Positions 12,801-24,800 of a stretch of 64,000 nucleotides of DNA are shown piece by piece. The stretch covers positions 82,001 through 146,000 of the forward strand of contig NC_092582.1 of the NCBI RefSeq assembly GCF_037975245.1. The letters are read 5' to 3'. The stretch comes from Apostichopus japonicus (Eukaryota; Echinodermata; Holothuroidea; Aspidochirotida; Stichopodidae). A model generated the notes under the pieces. The model searched no databases. It was not told where the DNA came from and saw nothing but the letters and a program-made list of their open reading frames with translations. The stretch's first letter is position 1, and the number at the start of each line of letters is the position of its first letter. Both the position numbers and the translations under genes were made by a program.

Positions 12801-15800
12801 TAATGACAAATAACTAGAGGGATGCAACCATGACAGTCAATTAATGACAAATAACTAGAGGGATGCAACCAAGACAGTCAATTAATGACAAATAACTAGA
12901 GGGATGCAACCATGACAGTCAAGTAATGACAATACTTTACAGGGATGCAACCATGACAGTCTCAGATGGTTATCATATTTTCCTGTTACAACTTGTAATG
13001 ACAAATGCAGCCATCTCCACCCAACTAGTTTCTTTGCTATTACTTGTGTTAAGAACTGTGTATATACATCACTGTTTCAGAATTTCTACTCTGTGGTTTC
13101 CATCACTTGCATGAATAACTGCAAGAGTGTTAGCTCAGTGGTAAACGCCGGTGCCTTTCATTCATAAGGTCCCGACTTCGAGTCACTCTAAGATTAATGT
13201 ATGTCGTCCAGTTACAGAGTTGTTGACAATTGACAATTCATAATCATGGACGTTAAAATATGAATATAAGAGACTGACTTCGGACAGCTTCGGCTTTGAT
13301 AAGCCATGATGGCTTCTTCGCGAGTTCCTGCTTGCAGGAGGATCTAAAATACATACATACATACACCCATACATACACGCAAACACACATACATACATAA
13401 CTGCAAGCGCCACAACCTAGATCAATGCTCACTGCCTCTTTTAATCATGAAGGTGTAAAGCCAGCTTTAACACAAAGGTAACCTCTTTAATACCCAAGAC
13501 ATAAGTGATCACTTACCTGAGGTCCAGGTAATCCCCTTGTTCCCTGAAATCCACGAAGGCCTTCAGGACCAGGTGCACCAGGCATACCAGCAATACCTGG
13601 TGGTCCCTAAAAAGTAGAAGTCAAAATGTATGAAAAACTGCATACTTCAATCAATTAAACCTTCAAGTAAGATTATTAATTAACCATAACTTAATACAAT
13701 ACATTACTAAGTCTAATAACACAGATAATTGGTATCTGCTGCTTAAACATGGCTTGGGTACCACATCATTATTACAACTTGGCAAGGTGGTACATTTTCT
13801 TGAAGCTTTTTTTTTTATTTAGCACAAGTTACTTGTAATATCAAACTATGGCATGGAAGTCAGAAGTTTTCAGAAAATAGTGTCCATCTTAAACTTCAAT
13901 CTATCTTAATTAGGTTAACATTAATATGATAAAGAATAAGATCATGTTACCATGTATTTATGTCAGCTTATCAAGCTGGCAAAATAGCTCAAACCAAGAG
14001 CGTACTCACTGTTGATCCCATTTCTCCATCACTACCTGGTGTTCCTGGGTTACCTTGTTGGCCAGGGGCACCTGGGAACCCTCTATCTCCTTGAGGTCCA
14101 ACTTCACCACGAGAACCCTAAAAGTATCACAAAGACGGATGACATACAGAATGGAAGCAAAACAAAGCAAACCAGGAGAGAAAAGAGAAATCAGTATGCT
14201 AATTGCAAACACTTCAACATTGTCAGAAAACATTGTCCAAGTTACTTCTTTAGTAAATGAAACTTGTAAATATGCATAACACACAACCACTTGTTGGTCA
14301 CATGGTTATTTTAGCCAATTACTAGCCAGACTTGCTGACCACCCCTTCAGGGAAGTGTTGATTCATCAAGTCATCTCCCAACACAACTAATAACTAAGTA
14401 TGATCACATGTCAATCACATATCAATCTCAACTTATTCACATGGGACTCATATTTAATAAGTATTATGCAGGTTACTGTACAATAAATTTGTCATGTCAA
14501 TCCTTAAAATTCAAACCAAAATTGAAACAAAAAAGAATTTCTTAAAATTTTACGGACTGATATTTTAAATTTGTCCAAAGCTAGACCAATCCACTAATAA
14601 AGAAGATATGTTCAAATTATAAGAAAATATAAATTTATTCATTGCATGATTTTACCGGTGGTCCGATAACGCCTGCAACACCTTGTGGGCCTGGAGATCC
14701 ATCAGCACCCTGGAAGCAAGAAAAACTAATTTATTTTGTAGCCCTTAAAGGCAATCAGTCATGGCCTGCAGCCTGTGTCATACTTCATTTATCATTCTGG
14801 GATCCCTAACTTACACCTCATGGCATCATTTCAAGATCAGCACCTTTAGCAGAGTTCTGTAGACCACTACAACTTTTGAAAAGAACTATTCTGAAGATTA
14901 ATTTTTGCATTTTGCTTGTGACAATTAAATCAAAAACTTCTGAGCATATCAAAACTTGACCAAAATTATACAAAACTGTGAATTGAATTATATATCGAGC
15001 TTTCCAATTATATTGAATGTTGCTAAAATAATGCTTTTAATATGTATGAGCAGAACTCTTTCCAGCTGATAATAAAGGGGCATTAAGAAAACAAAACACA
15101 AGCAACAAGAAGAGATACAGCTATCATATCATTGCAAAATTATCAGCTTAACATGATCTCCTCTTCTGCATTTAATAAAATTATCAGCTTAACATGAACT
15201 CCTCTTCTGCATTTAATAAAATTATCAGCTTAACATGAACTCCTCTTCTGCATTTAATAAAATTATCAGCTTAACATGAACTCCTCTTCTGCATTTAATA
15301 AAATTATCAGCTTAACATGAACTCCTCTTCTGCATTTAATAAAATTATCAGCTTAACATGAACTCCTCTTCTGCATTTTATAAAATTATCAGCTTAACAT
15401 GAACTCCTCTTCTGCATTTAAATAAACCTTCTCATTTAATAGGATATTCCGGTGGCTGAAGTTGATTGCTTAGACAAATTGCTGAAAATTTTCAGAAGCT
15501 GTTAGTAAAACCACATCCTCATAGCATTTTGTAAAGTGAAGATATAATTTTTTTGTTTTTTTTTTGGTTATTGCAAAAGCACCTGTCAACAGAAGAATGA
15601 ACGTCTTCAGGGCAATCAACTGAAAATGCCTTTCTTTTTCTTTATAATTTGTTAATCTTTTATCTACAGAGGAAAAGTATATTTCTACAAAAGGATACAT
15701 TTTGAGGAAATTTCAAGAACATAGAAATTTGCTATCGACGCAAACATTCAAAATGTATCAGGGTTCAAAGATAAATCAACAATAAGATATTAATAGCCTT

Positions 15801-18800
15801 TTAGTATGCTATTGAAGAGCATTTGCCCAGATGTCATCACAGAACCCCTACTGTGAACCGATCGAGTTCCTGAAGTATTTGAAGTTTTGCCACAAGAGGT
15901 TGCATTCAATCAACCATACCTCAAGTTAGGGGTTATATTCAACTCTAGTGTGGAATATTTTCTCTTCAATATACATTTCACATTGTTTGCCACCAGAAAA
16001 TTCTTTTAAATCATTTTTAAACAGCAAAGACTTGGCTATTTTATTATTGCCTTTCACAATAACTAAGTTTCTATCAGATCATATAAAACCGTTTGTAATG
16101 CTAAGAATGGTGTACTTACAGGTTCACCACGAGGTCCTGGGAAGCCTGGGAGTCCATCAGATCCTGGAATACCCTACAAACATATTCAGAGTTAGCAAGA
16201 AATTCTTCGAATTATCAACAAAATACAGAGCAACAAATACTATATATCCAATAGCTAGGAACAATTTAGTGGTCACATTTTTGTAGCATATTTTCAGTTT
16301 GTGACATCATGTTTTTCATAAAATATAATGGTTCATTGTATAAACACTGCTATACATTATCGCATTTGCTTTGCAATTTGCTTGCCTTTGAATAACAGGT
16401 AGCTGTGCAAATTTATCAATTGCAAAATTAGGAATCAAAAGTTAAGCAATGTTGAAAGGTAATAAGCAGCACACATTTATACAGGTAATATAAGTATCAA
16501 AGTCAATAAGGAAAGCCTCACATCAACACTTCTGACTTTTTCTATGCGATCATTGCTACCGTCTGTAATGTGTGTAGAACCAGCTGGATAATGAGCCACA
16601 CTAGAGCACACACACATCTGAGTATCCTTGAGTCTCTACACAGATAAATTTAACACTTGAACTACTTAGCACTCATCCAATTATACCACAACTCAGAGCT
16701 TGCATAGTTCCATTTTTCACCATGCTATTGTACAATAATGCTGTGTTGAAAGCTACACAAACTGTATGTATTGCAAATGCAATCTGCAATCTGTGATGCT
16801 TCCGAGTTTTTTAACATAACTTGACCACAGTAGCCTCCAGATACCAGTTTTGCAAAATCCTAAATGTGTAATCAATCTTACTTTTATTAACTTCCCCTTC
16901 AGAACTAGCTTCCAACTATTTCCCTGTTACAAGCCATTAATAACATGCGGCAATATTAGTACACTTTAAATGGCCCCATACAGCTGTTCTTATTTTAGGT
17001 AACTATTGTCTTTTGTTATCTGGTCCAGATGTGTCTCCAATATATGTCTCTTTTTCATATATTAGAAACATAACTTACTGTGTTCGACAGATTTGGCAAC
17101 AATATTTACTTGTTAATTAGCCACCTAGAATTTCATGTAACCATAGACCACCCTTGCAACAAACAAAATATTCCAGATTGAGCAAATATTATTTACAAGC
17201 ATTTGCTTATGATGTTATGAGATTTTGGAACTCATATTGTTTTGTTTGTCAAACTTTTCTAAATTAGAAAAGTTTATGGTATCATGAAATACAAACAGAA
17301 GATAGAAAAAGGGTTACTTTGTGCAGAAAACGATGTGTTGACCTATTACAAGTGAAGTCGGGAATGTTTAGATGAATTGTTGGTCATGACATGGGCCCAC
17401 AGATAGATCTTGAAGCAGGTTTTCTATTGGCAGTCAATGTACCTTCACACTTGCTTTCGTCACACTTAACCGCAACGCTCTGCTGGATCAATTGTTTCCA
17501 AACAATAACAACAAGTCCTTTCAGCTTTAGACTTGGCTAATTAACATTGGGACAGTTCTGGAGCATGTGATTCAAATCTGAAGCTTATGCATGATGCACA
17601 CTGGCCACTTGTGTTAATCAGCCACGTGGAAATGAGTGAGAAGTGTTGATGTGAGACTTCACTTAGCCATGTACATGAGTAATGTGTGATATACACATAT
17701 CTGCATGATTCATTCCCAGTGTCTTTGTAACAAACAGCATGGTCCCACAAATAAATATGATAAGGAAGATAAGGCTTAGGTGCTTTCACAGGCACTCTTG
17801 TATGTCTGTCTACAAACTGCACTCAAGAGCCTAACACCGGCAGCTTAGTCATAAAACATGTCTGTCTTATCTTTGACTCCTCTCAGATTTTGCCCCAAGC
17901 TGCTTGCTAAGCAACCTGCTTTATCAACCTTTATGCAAAATAGTTAAGTGTACTCACATTAGGTCCTTTAGCTCCAGGGTAACCACGTGGGCCTTGTGGG
18001 CCTTGAATACCCTAAAATTGAAACAGACCATATTAAGATGTCAAATCAGTGACAATTAATCTCAATTATGACTATAATTTCCTTGGTTAAAGCTAGTAAC
18101 TGCAGATGTTGCAATCTGTTTTCTCATGAATTACTAATTCCAATATGCAAACCTTTAGCAATACCAATGATTGAGTATCTCTGCTAAAGTACAAATTGGT
18201 TAATGGGGGGGGGGGGGGTATTGTAAAGCAAATCACTGTACCATTTCAAAATGCTGTTCTTCTTATTATTTTTACATTTAATGTGCAGTTTCATGGTATT
18301 GTCATAACATATAAACAAAATGTTGTCTTCTCTCCATTATTAATATGAACTTTCATAGTACTCCAATTAAATGTAACCACAATGCTGTCTTCCCTTCATG
18401 CACTCTCAGTTATGAATACCCACAATTTTAAACATTAAAGGAGATTGTTGTAAACACAAAGGAAACAAGGTGTCAGACACATACGTTATCTCCTGGAGCT
18501 CCTGGGGTTCCTGCAACTCCTGCTTCACCAGGTAGGCCTGGTTGACCAGTTGGACCTGAAATACCACGTTCACCTGGCAAACCAATTGGCCCTGGTTCAC
18601 CCATTGGACCAGAGTCCCCAATAATACCCTGGAGGGATGGAATAAAACTTAAGGTTAGCTTCAAGAGTATAATACTATGGAAGATTATGTACATTGCTGT
18701 TCATAAACCTTGACCAACTAACATTCCTTCCACTTGTCATCTGTCCATCAACATATTGACAGGCGGAGGAATGGGAAGGAGTCATGCAGTTTACTCAGAG

Positions 18801-21800
18801 TATTTAACACAGTTAATCTTCCAATGATGTTACGTAACCTTCAGATTTTCAGTCTATTTAAACTACATTAATTAAACATCAATAAAAGATGAATTATGCA
18901 AATATTTTACTACATTCTTAGGGTTGAGCATGGCAGTATATAGCTCATAGCTATAGGCATACTAGGCTGTAATATACCTACAGTAGATCCCTTGCTTACC
19001 ATCCTTAAACTACATTCTATGGGAGGTGTATGACAGGATATGTATGTATGTATATGTGATCTTCCCGCAAGCAGGAACTCGCGAAAGAAGCCATGAAGGC
19101 TTATAGACTCGCAAGCTGACCGAAGCCAATCTCTCGGCACACATCCATTTAACGTCCATGTCGGGAAGTTGTTATTGAACAACACCCTTGCCAGACGACA
19201 CACCTTGCTGTCGGCGGGGAATCGAACCGGGGATCTCATGACTGGGAGACGCCGGCGTTAACCACTAGGCTATACACTCCGCCTATGAATCATGAGGAAA
19301 GCATACTACTCTGTAATATACCTACAGTAGATTCCTTGCTTATCATCCTTTAACTACATTCTATGGGAGGTGTATGACAGGATATGAATCATGAGGAAAG
19401 CATACTACTCTGTAATATACCTACAGAAGATTCCTTGCTTACCATCCTTTAACTACATTCTATGGGAGGTGTATGACAGGATATGAATCATGAGGAAAGC
19501 ATACTACTCTGTAATATACCTACAGTAGATCCCTTGCTTACCATCCTTTAACTACACTCTGAGGGAGGTGTAAGACAGGATATGAATCATGAGGAAAGCA
19601 TACTACTCTGTAATATACCTACAGTAGATTCCTTGCTTACCATCCTTTAACTACATTCTATGGGAGGTGTATGACAGGATATGAATCATGAGGAAAGCAT
19701 ACTAATCTGTAATATACCTACAGAAGATTCCTTGCTTACCATCCTTTAACTACATTCTATGGGAGGTGTATGACAGGATATGAATCATGAGGAAAGCATA
19801 CTACTCTGTAATATACCTACAGTAGATTCCTTGCTTACCATCCTTAAACTACATTCTATGGGAGGTGTAAGACAGGATATGAATCATGAGGAAAGCATAC
19901 TACTCTGTAATATACCTACAGAAGATTCCTTGCATACCATCCTTAAACTACATTCTATGGGAGGTGTATGACAGGATATGAATCATGAGGAAAGCATACT
20001 AATCTGTAATATACCTACAGTAGATTCCTTGCTTACCATCCTTTAACTACATTCTATGGGACGTGTATGACAGGATATGAATCATGAGGAAAGCATACTA
20101 ATCTGTAATATACCTACAGTAGATTCCTTGCTTACCATCCTTTAACTACATTCTATGGGAGGTGTAAGACAGGATATGAATCATGAGGAAAGCATACTAC
20201 TCTGTAATATACCTACAGTAGATCCCTTGCATACCATCCTTAAACTACATTCTATGGGAGGTGTATGACAGGATATGAATCATGAGGAAAGCATACTACT
20301 CTGTAATATACCTACAGAAGATTCCTTGCTTACCATCCTTTAACTACATTCTATGGGATGTGTAAGACAGGATATGAATCATGAGGAAAGCATACTACTC
20401 TGTAATATACCTACAGAAGATTCCTTGCATACCATCTTTAAACTACATTCTATGGGAGGTGTATGACAGGATATGAATCATGAGGAAAGCATACTACTCT
20501 GTAATATACCTACAGAAGATTCCTTGCTTACCATCCTTAAGCTACATGCTATGGGAGGTGTAAAACAGGATATGAATCATGAGGGAGGCATACTACTCTG
20601 TAATATACCTACAGTAGATCCCTTGCATACCATCCTTAAGCTACACTCTGAGGGAGGTGTATGACAGGATATGAATCATGAGAAAAGCATACTACTCTGT
20701 AATATACCTACAGAAGATTCCTTGCTTACCATCCTTTAACTACATTCTATGGGAGGTGTATGACAGGATATGAATCATGAGGAAAGCATACTACTCTGTA
20801 ATATACCTACAGTAGATCCCTTGCTTACCATCCTTTAACTACACTCTGAGGGAGGTGTAAGACAGGATATGAATCATGAGGAAAGCATACTACTCTGTAA
20901 TATACCTACAGTAGATTCCTTGCTTACCATCCTTTAACTACATTCTATGGGAGGTGTATGACAGGATATGAATCATGAGGAAAGCATACTAATCTGTAAT
21001 ATACCTACAGAAGATTCCTTGCTTACCATCCTTTAACTACATTCTATGGGAGGTGTATGACAGGATATGAATCATGAGGAAAGCATACTACTCTGTAATA
21101 TACCTACAGTAGATTCCTTGCTTACCATCCTTAAACTACATTCTATGGGAGGTGTAAGACAGGATATGAATCATGAGGAAAGCATACTACTCTGTAATAT
21201 ACCTACAGAAGATTCCTTGCATACCATCCTTAAACTACATTCTATGGGAGGTGTATGACAGGATATGAATCATGAGGAAAGCATACTAATCTGTAATATA
21301 CCTACAGTAGATTCCTTGCTTACCATCCTTTAACTACATTCTATGGGACGTGTATGACAGGATATGAATCATGAGGAAAGCATACTAATCTGTAATATAC
21401 CTACAGTAGATTCCTTGCTTACCATCCTTTAACTACATTCTATGGGAGGTGTAAGACAGGATATGAATCATGAGGAAAGCATACTACTCTGTAATATACC
21501 TACAGTAGATCCCTTGCATACCATCCTTAAACTACATTCTATGGGAGGTGTATGACAGGATATGAATCATGAGGAAAGCATACTACTCTGTAATATACCT
21601 ACAGAAGATTCCTTGCTTACCATCCTTTAACTACATTCTATGGGATGTGTAAGACAGGATATGAATCATGAGGAAAGCATACTACTCTGTAATATACCTA
21701 CAGAAGATTCCTTGCATACCATCTTTAAACTACATTCTATGGGAGGTGTATGACAGGATATGAATCATGAGGAAAGCATACTACTCTGTAATATACCTAC

Positions 21801-24800
21801 AGAAGATTCCTTGCTTACCATCCTTAAGCTACATGCTATGGGAGGTGTAAAACAGGATATGAATCATGAGGGAGGCATACTACTCTGTAATATACCTACA
21901 GTAGATCCCTTGCATACCATCCTTAAGCTACACTCTGAGGGAGGTGTATGACAGGATATGAATCATGAGAAAAGCATACTAGGTTGTAACATACCTACAG
22001 TAGATCCCTTGCTTACCATCCTTTAACTACATTCTATGGGAGGTGTATGACAGGATATGATTCATGAGGAAAGCATACTACTCTGTAATATACCTACAGA
22101 AGATTCCTTGCTTACCATCCTTTAACTACATTCTATGGGAGGTGTATGACAGGACATGAATCATGAGGAAAGCATACTACTCTGTAATATACCTACAGTA
22201 GATTCCTTGCTTACCATCCTTTAACTACATTCTATGGGAGGTGTATGACAGGATATGATTCATGAGGAAAGCATACTACTCTGTAATATACCTACAGTAC
22301 ATCCCTTGCTTACCATCCTTTAACTACATTCTATGGGAGGTGTAAGACAGGATATGAATCATGAGGAAAGCATACTACTCTGTAATATACCTACAGTAGA
22401 TCCCTTGCTTACCATCCTTTAACTACATTCTATGGGAGGTGTATGACAGGATATGAATCATGAGGAAAGCATACTACTCTGTAATATACCTACAGAAGAT
22501 TCCTTGCTTACCATCCTTTAACTACATTCTATGGGAGGTGTATGACAGGATATGAATCATGAGGGAGGCATACTACTCTGTAATATACCTACAGTAGATT
22601 CCTTGCTTACCATCCTTAAACTACATTCTATGGGAGGTGTAAGACAGGATATGAATCATGAGGAAAGCATACTACTCTGTAATATACCTACAGAAGATTC
22701 CTTGCTTACCATCCTTTAACTACATTCTATGGGAGGTGTATGACAGGATATGAATCATGAGGGAGGCATACTACTCTGTAATATACCTACAGTAGATTCC
22801 TTGCTTACCATCCTTAAACTACATTCTATGGGAGGTGTAAGACAGGATATGAATCATGAGGAAAGCATACTACTCTGTAATATACCTACAGTAGATCCCT
22901 TGCTTACCATCCTTAAACTACATTCTATGGGAGGTGTATGACAGGATATGAATCATGAGGGAGGCATACTACTCTGTAATATACCTACAGTAGATCCCTT
23001 GCTTACCATCCTTAAACTACATTCTATGGGAGGTGTATGACAGGATATGAATCATGAGGGAGGCATACTACTCTGTAATATACCTACAGTAGATTCCTTG
23101 CTTACCATCCTTAAACTACATTCTATGGGAGGTGTATGACAGGATATGAATCATGAGGAAAGCATACTACTCTGTAATATACCTACAGAAGATTCCTTGC
23201 TTACCATCCTTAAACTACATTCTATGGGAGGTGTATGACAGGATATGAATCATGAGGAAAGCATACTACTCTGTAATATACCTACAGAAGATTCCTTGCT
23301 TACCATCCTTTAACTACATTCTATGGGAGGTGTATGACAGGATATGAATCATGAGGGAGGCATACTACTCTGTAATATACCTACAGAAGATTCCTTGCTT
23401 GCCATCCTTTAACTACATTCTATGGGAGGTGAATGACAGGATATGAATCATGAGGAACGCATACTACTCTGTAATATACCTACAGTAGATTCCTTGCTTA
23501 CCATCCTTAAACTACATTCTATGGGAGGTGTATGACAGGATATGAATCATGAGGGAGGCATACTACTCTGTAATATACCTACAGTAGATTCCTTGCTTAC
23601 CATCCTTTAACTACATTCTATGGGATGTGTAAGACAGGATATGAATCATGAGGGAGGCATACTAATCTGTAATATACCTACAGAAGATTCCTTGCTTACC
23701 ATCTTTTAACTACATTCTATGGGAGGTGTATGACAGGATATGAATCATGAGGAAAGCATACTACTCTGTAATATACCTATAGAAGATTCCTTGCTTGCCA
23801 TCCTTAAACTACACTCTGAGGGAGGTGTATGACAGGATAGGATGGGAATGCATATATGACTTCAAAATATACTCACTCGAGATCCCTTGCTTCCCATCCT
23901 TCCACGTCGCCCGATTCTACCAGTTTCTCCCTGGAAGTGGTTAAGAAATATTCTGTTAGTGTTCTGTGGTAACAATATTCTGAATGACGTAATATAAAAG
24001 TGTTTTCAAGAAGCTTGTATGTTGTTAGTATTGACAATCACTATGATTTGCTATAAAGCCATAGAAGTGTCTGGTTTAGAAACATATATGACCTCTTCAC
24101 AACAAAATCTAAGAAGGGTATCTCAAAACAAGAATCAGCCATTTGTTTTTGTGGGGTATTCCAAACAATCAGAACAGGAGATGTTATACCTACATTAGTG
24201 ACAATTTCATAAGGTCTATATGTCAATGATATTAGAAAACCGTTTCTCTTCATACTGAGATCAACACAGAAAATTTGTGAACTCAAAGACGAATGCAATT
24301 AAATTTTTCATCTAACCTTCTCACCGGAACGTCCAGGGTATCCAGGCAAACCAGTTGATCCCCGATGTCCCTGAATGAGAAATGAATAGTGTATTTTGGT
24401 ATTATAATTCTTGGCATGGTTGTACATTCCTTAGCAAGGCACTTTTGCCCGATTATGCATGTAGAGTATTCGCTTTGCAATAAAATATATACGTGGTGAC
24501 CGTTATTCAACATTGGTTCACAGATATCCATTACAAATTGATTGGTCACTCCAATATACCCACATTGAACAGTGCCAGCGTATACTGACCAATTATGTGC
24601 ATAACCAGTTGCGGCATCTGCAAGTAACCACGCCTACATTCCCTATTCGTAGGGTTTTTGGGGGTTGTAGGTCATGAAGCCAATTCTTCCTTTGAAGGTG
24701 ATAATAGACCCATGAACTGACAATTCCCTGCATGGATAAATACGAACTAGTGTATCTGCTAAAAACCAGAACATTTTATACCTGTTTGGTTCCTCAGCAG

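Larger units (their letters stand above)
13607..15126. other. Intron stretches around exons W23 and W22
   Basis: 13607-14009, 14118-14655 and 14710-15126 are ordinary AT-rich intron. No repeat array or TE recognised. Confidence 0.6.

Noticed and set aside
12300-12960. Regular repeat as a CRISPR array
   Set aside because: Units are contiguous with no unique spacers, and the window is clearly animal DNA with spliced genes.
13126-13200. True tRNA gene
   Set aside because: Boxes A and B are present, but the cloverleaf arms do not pair well by eye, and the head continues into a SINE body with a CATA tail and target duplication.
18910-19239. 109-codon minus-strand ORF as a gene
   Set aside because: It lies within the SINE and the first array unit.
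19780-22941. Family of 63-codon ORFs ([13 protein letters not shown]...) as a tandem gene cluster
   Set aside because: They recur because the 99-bp unit is divisible by 3 and substitutions remove a stop in some units; the sequence is exon-derived satellite.
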